Source: Epilithonimonas zeae
GTDB lineage: Bacteria; Bacteroidota; Bacteroidia; Flavobacteriales; Weeksellaceae
Length of the DNA: 64,000 nt
Direction: 5' to 3'
NCBI RefSeq assembly: GCF_900141765.1
Contig: NZ_FSRK01000002.1
Location: 248,001-312,000 of the forward strand
This document shows, piece after piece, positions 51,857 through 60,658 of this stretch (its first letter is position 1; every line of letters starts with the position of its first letter). The position numbers were made by a program, and so were the translations under genes. Below the pieces are notes generated by a model. The model made no database searches and had not been told where the DNA came from. It saw only the letters and a list, made by a program, of their open reading frames with translations.

Positions 51857-51985
51857 TTTTGGGCAATCCCTCTCCAAGGCTTTAGCCAACGCTCGGGTCG
51901 GGCTATCCACTCATATCTTTTGCTTTTCCCAAGCTAAATCTTACCCGAAAAGCAAAAGGATAACCGTTACTATCCCTATTGCGTC
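51857..51985. repeat. Intergenic palindromic repeat family 1, copy D
   Basis: GGGCAATCCCTCTCCAAGGC ... CGGGTCGGGCTATCC ... ATATCTTTTGC and CCCGAAAAGCAAAAGGATAA, ending ACTATCCCTATTGCG. The TTTTGCTTTTC / GAAAAGCAAAA arms pair. Order and ends match the other copies. Confidence 0.6.
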
Positions 51986-52002
51986 CATTATTGTGTATAA
52001 AA

Positions 52003-52029
52003 CAAAAGGAAACCATTAATAGGTTTCCT
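52003..52029 (-). terminator. Terminator of the rtcB-prfH-TPR operon
   Basis: AAAGGAAACC and GGTTTCCTTT form a stem that includes the TPR gene's stop region. On the minus strand it is followed by an A/T tract (TTTTATACACAATAATG), so termination efficiency is uncertain. Confidence 0.5.
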
Positions 52030-52549
52030 TTTTCTTGTTGCTTTTCACTTTACTTTTGGTTTTCTTTTTCTTGGGCATTTTCTCTTTGATGACTTTTTCT
52101 TTACTCTTCAAAAAGTCCAACATCGATTGGTCATAAGCAAAATTATTAGCTTCTTTCAAAGTTTCCAATGCTTTCTTAAAATCCATTTTTATTTCAAACA
52201 AATGTGATTTGTGGATTAGAATTCTACATTTGTCAATTCCTTTTATTTTTAAAGAATAGATAATCAGCTTTTCTGCTTCCTCAAAATCTTCGTTATCCAA
52301 AAGACATTTGATATAATATTTTGGCGTATTCAGATTCGTCACATCACATTGCAATGCTTCTTCGAAATAGAGTTTTGCTTTTTCATAATCGATAATCTGT
52401 TCAGAGTAGATTCTTCCCATCAGACAAAGCGAATCTGCATCTTCGGGGTCGTAAGAAAGCGCATAATTCAACGCTTCAAGACAATCCGGCAAGCTGTATG
52501 GATAATTATCCAACGCTTCGAAATAATATTTACTTTTAGTTAAGGTCAT
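52016..52549 (-). CDS. TPR protein with basic C-terminal tail, in the rtcB-prfH operon
   Basis: A 177-residue cytoplasmic protein of about four TPR-like helix pairs (ALSYDPEDADSLCLMGRIYS, IIDYEKAKLYFEEALQCDVT, NEDFEEAEKLIIYSLKIKGI, KMDFKKALETLKEANNFAYD), followed by a very Lys-rich tail (EKMPKKKKTKSKVKSNKKK). The tail could contact RNA or the ribosome, which is inference. Its start overlaps the prfH stop by 14 bases, so it is translationally coupled to a ribosome-rescue gene. I know of no assigned function. Confidence 0.8.
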   Translation of the reverse strand: MTLTKSKYYFEALDNYPYSLPDCLEALNYALSYDPEDADSLCLMGRIYSEQIIDYEKAKLYFEEALQCDVTNLNTPKYYIKCLLDNEDFEEAEKLIIYSLKIKGIDKCRILIHKSHLFEIKMDFKKALETLKEANNFAYDQSMLDFLKSKEKVIKEKMPKKKKTKSKVKSNKKKETY

Positions 52550-53234
52550 TTCTGTAGTTTTTTAATTCGTTTTTCAGTTGATTTCTTTCTTTTTTGAAAG
52601 ATTTTTCCTGATGATTCTTTTTAAAATCGCTTCCCGAGAATGTTCTAATCGGATTTCCTCTCTGAACATTTAAATGATTGTTCCACGTTTCCTGCAGTTG
52701 TTTTTCCAATTGTTGAATATGAAATTCCATCACTTTTTCTTTTAATCGAATAATGGAAATTTTCTTATTCTCCAGTTGCGAACGGGAATCCTGAACAAAA
52801 ACACTTTGTCCGGTTCTCGGATAGGTTGCACGAACTGCGGTTTCCACTTTGTTTACGTTTTGTCCGCCGCTTCCTTGACTTCTCATCGTCTGAAACTGAA
52901 TTTCCTTTTCATTAAATTCAATTTTCTCCAAACCTTCCAGTTCAAAAATCCCGATAAACCAATTGCTTCTTTTATGAAATTTCCTGAAAGTACTTTTCCC
53001 AATCCAAAGAATGCTTCCAAGCCAAGATTTTAAAAATTCATTTAAATCTTTTCCTTTTAATAATAAGGTTGCAGATTTCAAAGTAAGGTTTTCATCACCA
53101 TTTTCGCGATGAATGATTTCGTAATCGATTTTATTTTGTTTTACTTCCTCAAGGAAAACCTTCAGAACTTTGGCAACTACCCATTGACATTCCAAAGGTC
53201 CTCTTCCCGAGGTGATTTGTATTATTTTGTCCAT
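52536..53234 (-). CDS. prfH: Peptide chain release factor-like protein PrfH
   Basis: A 232-residue protein with the GGQ peptidyl-hydrolase loop in MRSQGSGGQNVNKVETAVRA. The N-terminus IIQITSGRGPLECQWVVAKV and the RKFHKRSNWFIGIFELE segment are typical of release factor H. The stop-codon recognition domain of RF1/RF2 is absent. PrfH with RtcB2 is known to rescue ribosomes cut in the decoding centre: PrfH frees the nascent chain and RtcB reseals 16S rRNA. The neighbouring rtcB supports this role here. Confidence 0.92.
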   Translation of the reverse strand: MDKIIQITSGRGPLECQWVVAKVLKVFLEEVKQNKIDYEIIHRENGDENLTLKSATLLLKGKDLNEFLKSWLGSILWIGKSTFRKFHKRSNWFIGIFELEGLEKIEFNEKEIQFQTMRSQGSGGQNVNKVETAVRATYPRTGQSVFVQDSRSQLENKKISIIRLKEKVMEFHIQQLEKQLQETWNNHLNVQRGNPIRTFSGSDFKKNHQEKSFKKERNQLKNELKNYRNDLN

Positions 53235-53253
53235 TGTTTTTTAATTTGTCGTC

Positions 53254-53303
53254 GGTTGATGGTTGTCAGTTGATGGTGTTAAAAATCCTAACAACCATCA
53301 ACC
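53254..53303. repeat. Hairpin between rtcB and prfH
   Basis: GGTTGATGGTTGT and ACAACCATCAACC are perfect 13-base arms around a 24-base loop. TTGATGGT occurs twice in the left part. It fills most of the 86-base rtcB-prfH gap. It could be a repeat or a regulatory structure; no T-run follows. Confidence 0.65.
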
Positions 53304-53320
53304 AAAAACTAACAATCATT

Positions 53321-54712
53321 TTACTTATCCATTCTCACAATTCGAGGTTGGAAAGTTCCCATAATATCCACCAATTCGCTTTGAGCGTTCATCACTTCAT
53401 TGATGTCTTTGTACGCCATCGGTGCTTCTTCGGCATTTCCGCCCATCAATGTGACATTTTTGAGTTTTAATTCTTTTTTAATGTCATTTTGAGTGAAACG
53501 GTTTCTGCATTCTCCTCTCGAAAAAGCACGTCCCGCTCCGTGTGAAGCAGAGTTCAACGAATCCGGATTTCCTTTTCCACGAACGATGAAACCTTTTGCG
53601 GTCATCGATGCGGGAATCATTCCCAACTCATTTTCGTTGGCTGGAGTGGCACCTTTTCTGTGAACTATCACTTCTTTTCCGTTGTGGATTTCTTTCCACG
53701 CGAAATTGTGATGGTTTTCAATTCTGGCTTTCACTCTACCGCCGACAGCTTTTACCAATCTTCTGTGAATATCGTCGTGACAGGCCGAAGCATAATCTCC
53801 TGCGAGATTCATCGCCGTCCAGTATTCTAATCCGAGATGTGTGTTCAAATCCAGCCAGGCAAAGTTTTGCGCTTCTTTTGGCAACGGACATTGTTCTGTC
53901 GCCACTCTCGAATAATACTGAGCGATTTCTGCTCCCAATCCACGCGAACCGCTGTGAGAGAGAATCCCGAGGTATTTTCCTTTTGGAAGGTTGATTTGTT
54001 CGTCTTCTTCCGAAATTTCTACTTCCCCGAATTCCACAAAGTGATTTCCACCGCCTGAACTTCCCATTTGTTTGATGGCTTTTCCTTTTAATCTTCTCAA
54101 AACCGGAATTAAACCGAACGTATCTCTGTCGAAAATTTCGTGGTCGATGTGAGATTTGTGCGTTTCATACATTCCGAATTTGGTGTGTTCGGCAAGCGCT
54201 TTTTCATATTTATCTCGCGCGCCGTCCAGATATGAAATTGGCGTATCCAAAATACTGAGACTCATTCTGCAACCGATATCCATCCCGACTCCGTACGGAA
54301 TCACAGCATTTTCTACGGCGAGAACACCACCGATTGGAAGTCCATAACCGCTGTGTGCATCGGGCATCAAAGCGCCTTGCGTTGCTATGGGCAGTTTTAA
54401 TGCGGTGTACAATTGGTTTTTTGCTTCATCCGAAATATTGTTTCCGAAAATTTGAAATGAAGCTCGGTTGGTATTGAGCATTCTTTTTTCAGTTTTCTTG
54501 GATGACAACAAAGCTTCTGCGATTTGTCCGAAAGTTAAATCTTTCTCGAAGTTCTCCGGATTTTGCTGGATTTCCTTGAGAAGAGATTTCACATAATGAA
54601 TATTTTTGGTTGCAAAATTCCTCTTCATCACTTCCAAAGCGATGTTGACGCTTTGGTTGTTTGGATAGCCTAATTTTAATATATCTTTTCCTTTTAGTTT
54701 TAAATTTCCCAT
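53321..54712 (-). CDS. rtcB: RNA-splicing ligase RtcB (RtcB2 type)
   Basis: A 463-residue GTP- and Mn-dependent RNA ligase joining 2',3'-cyclic phosphate or 3'-phosphate ends to 5'-OH. Metal and active-site motifs are MPDAHSGYGLPIGGVLAVEN, PYGVGMDIGCRMSLSI, SSGGGNHFVEFGEV, LSHSGSRGLGAEIA, and the His nucleophile in NSASHGAGRAFSRGECRNRF. The ATG at 54712 (MGNLKLKG) is preferred to an upstream TTG. It is first in a three-gene operon with prfH and a TPR gene. The pairing identifies it as the ribosome-repair RtcB2 branch rather than tRNA-splicing RtcB, which is inference from context. Confidence 0.94.
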   Translation of the reverse strand: MGNLKLKGKDILKLGYPNNQSVNIALEVMKRNFATKNIHYVKSLLKEIQQNPENFEKDLTFGQIAEALLSSKKTEKRMLNTNRASFQIFGNNISDEAKNQLYTALKLPIATQGALMPDAHSGYGLPIGGVLAVENAVIPYGVGMDIGCRMSLSILDTPISYLDGARDKYEKALAEHTKFGMYETHKSHIDHEIFDRDTFGLIPVLRRLKGKAIKQMGSSGGGNHFVEFGEVEISEEDEQINLPKGKYLGILSHSGSRGLGAEIAQYYSRVATEQCPLPKEAQNFAWLDLNTHLGLEYWTAMNLAGDYASACHDDIHRRLVKAVGGRVKARIENHHNFAWKEIHNGKEVIVHRKGATPANENELGMIPASMTAKGFIVRGKGNPDSLNSASHGAGRAFSRGECRNRFTQNDIKKELKLKNVTLMGGNAEEAPMAYKDINEVMNAQSELVDIMGTFQPRIVRMDK

Positions 54713-54847
54713 TTTTTTGATTTTAGATAATAGATGTGAGATGTTAGACATTCTCGCATCGAATATTTGAACCAACTATATTTTTAGTTGATTGCTTTTT
54801 TGTCACAATAATTTTATGACAAATGTTGATTTGGAGCTGAAATCCTT

Positions 54848-54940
54848 AGCCCCGATTGTAGTGGAAATCCTTTTTTTTGGCGTTGGCTTGAAAAAAGCGA
54901 CGGCAAAAAAAGATTGCAACGAAAAGCGGGAAATAGCTCC
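54848..54940. repeat. Intergenic palindromic repeat family 1, copy E
   Basis: AGCCCCGATTGTAGTGGAAA, TCCTTTTTTTT, a variable centre (GGCGTTGGCTTGAAAAAAGC), AAAAAAAGATTGCAACG, AAAAGCGGGAAATAGCTCC. This is the best-conserved copy and defines the consensus. A 60-codon open frame over it is not a gene. Confidence 0.75.
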
Positions 54941-54990
54941 TAAAAAAAATTATGATTTCGGGGAAACGTTTTGAGTTTGAAATATTGCGC

Positions 54991-55162
54991 AATAAAAAAC
55001 CCGAAATCTTACGACTTCGGGTTTTGATATTTCGATATACTGTTATTCTAAGAATGTACCAACCCACGAAGCCTCGCCTTTGCAAAAGGCAATCCTACTG
55101 ACGTATATAGATTGTATTTGAACATTGCTTCGTTGTTTTTTTGTTGGTTGAACTTGATTCTC
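54991..55162 (-). ncRNA. Structured small RNA with own promoter and terminator
   Basis: About 170 nt on the minus strand between rtcB and the mutase gene. A TAnnTTTG box (55168-55175) lies just upstream and an intrinsic terminator closes it (stem 54996-55005 with 55016-55025, then TTTTTATT). In between, CCAAC (55147-55143) pairs with GTTGG (55063-55059), ACGAAGC (55133-55127) with GCTTCGT (55072-55066), and two hairpins lie inside: CAATC/GATTG (55114-55110 with 55094-55090) and GCCTTTTGCAAAGGC (55090-55076). Together they make a three-way junction. Family is unknown; 6S-Flavo (RF01685) and Flavo-1 (RF01705) should be tested. A 25-codon ORF (55125-55048) overlaps it. Confidence 0.7.
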
Positions 55163-55167
55163 AGGTG

Positions 55168-55175
55168 CAAATATA
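55168..55175 (-). promoter_or_regulatory. -7 promoter element of the small RNA
   Basis: The minus strand reads TATATTTG, a full TAnnTTTG match six bases before the estimated 5' end of the RNA. No clear -33 TTG was seen. Confidence 0.5.
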
Positions 55176-55199
55176 AAAATAAATTTTAATTATAAGATT

Positions 55200-57323
55200 T
55201 TAAGACAAAAATTTCTCCAAAATCTCCACCGCACTTTTCGGCAAATTAGTCCCAGGACCGAAAATATGATGCGCTCCGTTTGCGTACAAAAACTCATAAT
55301 CTTGCTGAGGAATTACGCCACCAACAACGATTGTAATATCATCTGCACCGAGTTTTTTTAATTCTTCCACAACTTGCGGAACCAAAGTTTTGTGGCCAGC
55401 AGCCAAAGACGAAACTCCCAAAATATGAATATCATTTTCCACGGCTTGTTTCGCAACTTCTTCTGGCGTTTGGAAAAGCGGTGCAACATCCACATCAAAT
55501 CCCATATCGGCAAATGCGGTTGCTACTACTTTCGCACCACGGTCGTGACCATCTTGACCCATTTTTGCAACCATAATTCTCGGTCGTCTTCCTTCCTGGT
55601 CTTCAAATTTTTGACTTAAAGCAACGGCTTTTTCAAAGTATTCATTTTTGCTTGCATTCATTGCGTAAACTCCTGATATGGTTCTGATATTGGCTTTGTA
55701 ACGTCCGAAACTTTCTTCCATTGCATCGCTCATTTCGCCAAGTGTTACTCTTCTGCGAGCAGCTTCAATACAAAGCTCAAGAAGATTTCCGTTTCCTGTT
55801 TTGGCTGTTTCTCGGATTTTGTTTAAAATTTTTTCGAAGGCTTCTGGATTTCGTTCGGCTTTAATTTTTTCTAATCTTTCGATTTGTTTTCTGCGAACTT
55901 CTGTATTATCGATGTCGAGGATTTCGATTTCGGTTTGTTTTAAATCTGATTTGAAGGAATTGATTCCGATGATGAATTCTTCTCCGCTGTCAATTTTTGC
56001 CTGCTTAATGGCTGATGCTTCTTCGATTCTCATTTTCGGAATTCCGGCTTCGATGGCTTTTGTCATTCCGCCTTCTTTTTCGACCTCATCGATGTACTTC
56101 ATCGCTTCATCAATCATTTTTTGAGTCAGAGATTCAACTAAATGACTTCCGCCCATTGGGTCAACAACGTCGCAGATTCGACTTTCCTGCTGAAGAATGA
56201 TTTGGGTATTTCTGGCAATTTTTGCGGAATAATCTGTTGGTAAAGCAATGGCTTCATCCAAAGCATTGGTATGCAAAGACTGTGTTCCGCCTAAAGCCGA
56301 AGATAAGGCTTCAATTGTTGTCCGTGTAATATTATTAAAAGGTTCCTGTTCCGTTAAACTCCATCCAGAAGTCTGAGAGTGTGTTCTTAAGGCTAAAGAT
56401 TTCGGATTCTGAGGATTGAATTGTTTCAGAAGATTTGCCCAAATATATCTTGCCGCTCGCATCTTGGCGATTTCCATAAAATGATTCATTCCGATGGCCC
56501 AGAAAAAGGATAATCTTGGGGCGAAATCGTCAACGTTCATTCCTGCTTTTATTCCGGTTCTTACGTATTCTAGGCCGTCGGCTAAAGTGTAGGCCATTTC
56601 CAAAACCGGTGTTGCACCAGCTTCCTGCATATGATAACCTGAAATTGAAATGGAATTGAATTTTGGGATATTTTTTGAAGTATATTCGAAAATATCGGCG
56701 ATGATTTTCATTGATGGAGTAGGTGGATATATATAAGTATTCCGCACCATAAATTCTTTCAAAATATCATTTTGAATCGTTCCTGACAATTTATCCTGAG
56801 AAACACCTTGTTCTTCTGCAGCAACAATATAGAAAGATAAAATCGGAAGAACTGCGCCGTTCATCGTCATCGAAACTGAGATTTCATCTAATGGAATTTG
56901 GTCAAACAGAATTTTCATATCCTCGACAGAATCAATTGCAACACCCGCTTTTCCAACGTCGCCAACGACTCTTGCGTGGTCGGAATCGTAACCTCTGTGT
57001 GTTGCCAAATCGAAAGCTACGGAAAGACCTTTTTGTCCCGCCTGAAGGTTTCGTCTGTAAAAAGCGTTTGATTCTTCTGCCGTAGAAAAACCTGCGTATT
57101 GACGAATGGTCCAAGGTTTCTGAACATACATTGTAGAATAAGGACCTCGAAGAAAAGGCGCAATTCCAGCAGAACCGTTCAAAATGCTTTTGTTTTTTAT
57201 ATCTTCTGCGGAATATTTTGATTTAAGCTCCAATCCGTCTTTTTCAAACGTATAATTTTCTGAATTCGAATTGAATTCAATGTTTTGAAAATCAGGGTTT
57301 TGGTTTTTTATTTTGTGGCGCAT
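55200..57323 (-). CDS. Methylmalonyl-CoA mutase, large (alpha) subunit
   Basis: A 707-residue adenosylcobalamin enzyme converting succinyl-CoA and (R)-methylmalonyl-CoA. The substrate barrel includes [40 protein letters not shown] and [20 protein letters not shown]; the C-terminal B12 domain has [20 protein letters not shown] (DxHxxG motif) and [20 protein letters not shown]. The ATG at 57323 (MRHKIKNQ) replaces a TTG 22 codons upstream. The usual small-subunit gene is not directly upstream; that region holds only repeats. It serves propionate metabolism with MeaB. Confidence 0.94.
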   Translation of the reverse strand: MRHKIKNQNPDFQNIEFNSNSENYTFEKDGLELKSKYSAEDIKNKSILNGSAGIAPFLRGPYSTMYVQKPWTIRQYAGFSTAEESNAFYRRNLQAGQKGLSVAFDLATHRGYDSDHARVVGDVGKAGVAIDSVEDMKILFDQIPLDEISVSMTMNGAVLPILSFYIVAAEEQGVSQDKLSGTIQNDILKEFMVRNTYIYPPTPSMKIIADIFEYTSKNIPKFNSISISGYHMQEAGATPVLEMAYTLADGLEYVRTGIKAGMNVDDFAPRLSFFWAIGMNHFMEIAKMRAARYIWANLLKQFNPQNPKSLALRTHSQTSGWSLTEQEPFNNITRTTIEALSSALGGTQSLHTNALDEAIALPTDYSAKIARNTQIILQQESRICDVVDPMGGSHLVESLTQKMIDEAMKYIDEVEKEGGMTKAIEAGIPKMRIEEASAIKQAKIDSGEEFIIGINSFKSDLKQTEIEILDIDNTEVRRKQIERLEKIKAERNPEAFEKILNKIRETAKTGNGNLLELCIEAARRRVTLGEMSDAMEESFGRYKANIRTISGVYAMNASKNEYFEKAVALSQKFEDQEGRRPRIMVAKMGQDGHDRGAKVVATAFADMGFDVDVAPLFQTPEEVAKQAVENDIHILGVSSLAAGHKTLVPQVVEELKKLGADDITIVVGGVIPQQDYEFLYANGAHHIFGPGTNLPKSAVEILEKFLS

Positions 57324-57611
57324 TTTTTCTTTTATCTTCTGAAAGTAAATGTAATAAATTTTGAAACTGTGATGAACCACAAAAGGCACAAAAGTTTTTG
57401 TAATAATTTTAAAGGGATATTATAATAATTATTTCTGTGATTCTTAGACGCAAAGGCACAAGAGGGTTTTATGCAATTCTACGTTTTAAGGCACAAAGAT
57501 TTGACTTCGTCAAATTTTATTATAGTGTTCTTTTTGAATAGCTTTTGTGTCTTTATGTTTTCTATAAAGCGACAATTTGTCATTATTTTTTTGATGGTCT
57601 TTTTTTTGAGA

Positions 57612-57736
57612 AACATTGGATTGACGGCGAAGCTGCGACAGGGATAGTAGTGGAAATCCTTTTGCTTTTAGGTTTTTCGTTTCGTTCGGAATGACAAATG
57701 TTCTAAAAAGCAAAAGATTGCAACGGATAGCCCGGT
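57612..57736. repeat. Intergenic palindromic repeat family 1, copy F
   Basis: GACGGCGAAGCTGCGACAGG, GATAGTAGTGGAAATCCTTT, TGCTTTTAGG arm, GAACAGAATGACAAA-like centre, AAAAAGCAAAAGATTGCAAC and GGATAGCCCGG. It fills much of the 532-base gap between the mutase gene and htpG. The other part (57324-57611) holds fragments of the ACCACAAAAGGCACAAAAG repeat (57371, 57455) and no convincing gene. Confidence 0.65.
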
Positions 57737-57855
57737 GACAAAATAGCTTTGGAAAAGCTTTGGCTTTTGGCAGTCGCCCACATCATAATTGATAATCGAT
57801 GAGTGATTGTGATTCGGGAATTGAAATTTTAAGTAAAATAAAAAAATAATATAAT

Positions 57856-59745
57856 ATGTCAATAGGAAGTATTAATGTGTCGGTGGAGAATATTTTTCCG
57901 CTGATCAAGAAGTTTCTTTACAGTGATCACGAGATTTTTCTTCGTGAATTAATCTCGAATGCGACGGATGCAACGACGAAGTTGAAACATCTGACCGTGA
58001 TTGGTGAAGCGAAAGTGGATTATGGAAATCCAATCATCGAGGTGAAAATTGATAAGGAGGCAAAAACGCTGACCATCAAGGATCAAGGTCTTGGGATGAC
58101 GGGCGCGGAAGTTGAGAAATACATCAATCAAGTGGCGTTTTCAGGCGCTGAGGAATTCCTTGAAAAATATAAGGATTCTGCGAAAGATGCGGGAATTATT
58201 GGACATTTTGGTCTAGGATTTTACTCGGCATTTATGGTGGCGGAGAAAGTGGAAATCTTCACAAAATCTTACAAAGAAGATAGCAAAGCGGTTCGTTGGA
58301 TCTGTGATGGAAGTCCGGAATATACTTTGGAAGAAACCGAAAAATCCGACAGAGGAACGGAAATCGTGCTTCATATTGCAGAAGATTCTTTGGAGTTTTT
58401 GGAGGAATCAAAAATCCGTGAGCTTTTGACGAAGTATAATAAATTCAATCAGATTCCAATTAAATTTGGAACAAAAACGGAGACTTTGCCTTTGCCGGAA
58501 GGTTCTGCGGAAGATGCAAAACCAGAAACAGTTGAGGTAGACAATATCATCAATAATCCAAATCCGGCCTGGACAAAAGCGCCGAGTGAGCTGAAAGACG
58601 AGGATTACAATAATTTCTACAGAGAATTGTATCCGATGCAATTTGAGGATCCGTTGTTCCATATCCATTTGAACGTGGATTATCCGTTCAATTTGACGGG
58701 AGTTTTGTTCTTCCCGAAATTGGCGAATAACCTTAATATCGAGAAAGATAAAATTCAATTGTATCAAAATCAGGTTTATGTGACGGATGAGGTGAAAGGG
58801 ATTGTTCCTGATTTCTTGATGCTACTAAGAGGTGTGATCGATTCTCCGGATATTCCGCTGAACGTTTCCCGTTCATACTTGCAGGCTGACGGCGCAGTTA
58901 AGAAAATCTCGTCTTACATCACGAAAAAAGTGGCGGACAAAATGGTTTCACTCTTCAATGAAAACCGTGAAGATTATGAAAAGAAATGGAATGACATTAA
59001 AATCGTGATCGAGTACGGAATGATCTCTGAAGATAAATTCTACGAAAAATCTGACAAATTTGCGCTTTACCCAACGACAGACGGAACTTATTATCTTTGG
59101 AATGAATTGATTGACAAAATCAAGCCAACTCAAACAGATAAAGATGGAAAAACTATCATTCTTTATGCTAACAATGCTGATGAACAACATAGTTATATAG
59201 AATCTGCAAAAGAAAAAGGTTATGAAGTTCTGTTGTTGGATTCTCCGATTGTTCCGCATCTCATCCAGAAATTGGAAGCATCGAAAGAGAATGTTTCTTT
59301 TGCTAGAGTGGATGCAGACCATATCAATAACCTTATCAAAAAAGATGAGCCTAAGATTTCTAAACTAAATGATTCGGATAAAGAGACTTTGAAGAAAGAA
59401 ATCGAAGAATCGATTAATGACCAGAAGTTTACGGTTCAATTAGAAGATCTGGATTCTACAGACGCACCGTTTACTTTGACTCAGCCGGAGTTTTTCAGAA
59501 GAATGAAAGATATGCAGGCAACCGGTGGAGGCGGAATGTTCGCAATGGGCGGTTTCCCTGAGATGTATAACTTGGTGGTGAATTCTAATTCAAATTTCGC
59601 TGAGGAATTGTTGAAAAAAGAAAATGCTGATGAGAAGAAATCAATGATTAATCAGGCTTTGGATTTGGCAAAATTGTCTCAGAATCTTTTGAAAGGAAAA
59701 GAGCTGACGGATTTTATCAAGCGTAGTTTTGAGAGCTTGAAGTAA
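57856..59745 (+). CDS. htpG: Molecular chaperone HtpG (Hsp90)
   Basis: A 629-residue Hsp90. The GHKL ATPase shows LRELISNATDATTKLK, KIDKEAKTLTIKDQGLGMTG and IIGHFGLGFYSAFMVAEK; the middle domain has RGVIDSPDIPLNVSRSYLQ with the catalytic Arg; the C-terminal dimer domain is complete. It is a cytoplasmic ATP-dependent chaperone. A terminator follows (59769-59795). Confidence 0.96.
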   Translation: MSIGSINVSVENIFPLIKKFLYSDHEIFLRELISNATDATTKLKHLTVIGEAKVDYGNPIIEVKIDKEAKTLTIKDQGLGMTGAEVEKYINQVAFSGAEEFLEKYKDSAKDAGIIGHFGLGFYSAFMVAEKVEIFTKSYKEDSKAVRWICDGSPEYTLEETEKSDRGTEIVLHIAEDSLEFLEESKIRELLTKYNKFNQIPIKFGTKTETLPLPEGSAEDAKPETVEVDNIINNPNPAWTKAPSELKDEDYNNFYRELYPMQFEDPLFHIHLNVDYPFNLTGVLFFPKLANNLNIEKDKIQLYQNQVYVTDEVKGIVPDFLMLLRGVIDSPDIPLNVSRSYLQADGAVKKISSYITKKVADKMVSLFNENREDYEKKWNDIKIVIEYGMISEDKFYEKSDKFALYPTTDGTYYLWNELIDKIKPTQTDKDGKTIILYANNADEQHSYIESAKEKGYEVLLLDSPIVPHLIQKLEASKENVSFARVDADHINNLIKKDEPKISKLNDSDKETLKKEIEESINDQKFTVQLEDLDSTDAPFTLTQPEFFRRMKDMQATGGGGMFAMGGFPEMYNLVVNSNSNFAEELLKKENADEKKSMINQALDLAKLSQNLLKGKELTDFIKRSFESLK

Positions 59746-59768
59746 AACTTAGAAAGTAAATATTTGAG

Positions 59769-59795
59769 AACCATTATAGTTATTCTATGATGGTT
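59769..59795 (+). terminator. Terminator of htpG
   Basis: AACCATTATAG and CTATGATGGTT pair with one G-T wobble and are followed by TTTTTTA. Confidence 0.7.
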
Positions 59796-59902
59796 TTTTA
59801 TTTTGAGATAGATTTTATTACGTCAAGTTTTGTCGTTGCCTCAAATTAGCTTTGCTTTTAAGAGATAACTCTAGCGAAAATTTAACTATTAAAATCTTAT
59901 TT

Positions 59903-60598
59903 ATGAATGATTTGTTACATAACATTGAAGAATTTGATGAAGAAAGTCAAAGGCTTCTTCGTGGTATTGCAACCAGTGTCAGTATTATACGATTAGATGA
60001 ACTGGAAAGAGGAAGTTATGGAAAGGGAAATGACCCTTTTGAAGGAATAAGGACAAATAAAACTTTTCAAGAGATTTCCAACGAATATGCACTTTCAAGA
60101 CCTTTTGGGAAAAAGAGCTCTTTTTATTATCCAACAGCAGCAGATTATGATGCATTATCTAAAAATTTTTATACTGGCGGAATTAATTATGAACTTCTAG
60201 CAAAAGATTTAAAAGACAATTTGGGACAGATAAAAGATTTTCTATTTGACTCAGAAAAATATTTATTGGAAGATAAAACTATTTATTCTGGTTCTTCTTC
60301 ATTTGGAACTCCTATATTTAGTAATGTTAAAAATAATAAACCCTTTTTATATAAAAGGGATGATAGAGAAGTCCAAGCTAGTTTTGATGTATCTAAATTG
60401 AATATCAGAAAGAATCTATTGAGTAATTCTTACAACTTTGGGATTTATTTTGATAATTACAAGGTAATTTATAATCTCAATTTTATCTATAAAGACGGCG
60501 AAGACAAAAAATTCTCTGATACGCAAACAGATAAGACAGAAAGTCCATATGATTTTAAGTTGAATCATGAGTATTTTGCAATAAAGCTTTATACATAA
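59903..60598 (+). CDS. Hypothetical protein, N-terminal part of the split ADP-ribosyltransferase locus
   Basis: A 231-residue cytoplasmic-type protein with no signal peptide and no family that I recognise. It starts MNDLLHNIEEFDEESQRLLR and ends HEYFAIKLYT before a TAA. The next 60-odd codons in the same frame are open (NSETFIEFLRIIKGNSAAEQ and on), running directly into the following toxin-like gene, so the two may be one gene with a premature stop. Base composition is more AT-rich than its neighbours, suggesting transfer. An upstream TTG start was rejected. Confidence 0.65.
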   Translation: MNDLLHNIEEFDEESQRLLRGIATSVSIIRLDELERGSYGKGNDPFEGIRTNKTFQEISNEYALSRPFGKKSSFYYPTAADYDALSKNFYTGGINYELLAKDLKDNLGQIKDFLFDSEKYLLEDKTIYSGSSSFGTPIFSNVKNNKPFLYKRDDREVQASFDVSKLNIRKNLLSNSYNFGIYFDNYKVIYNLNFIYKDGEDKKFSDTQTDKTESPYDFKLNHEYFAIKLYT

Positions 60599-60658
60599 AA
60601 CTCTGAAACGTTTATTGAGTTTTTGCGAATTATAAAAGGAAATTCAGCAGCCGAGCAG

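Noticed and set aside
54792-54974. 60-residue plus-strand ORF
   Set aside because: It is encoded by repeat family 1 copy E and has no protein-like pattern.
55048-55125. 25-codon ORF MFKYNLYTSVGLPFAKARL...
   Set aside because: It overlaps the small RNA's paired stems; kept as an alternative in the findings but not called as a gene.
57510-57713. 67-residue minus-strand ORF ending in KEHYNKI
   Set aside because: It is made from repeat copy F and nearby repeat fragments.
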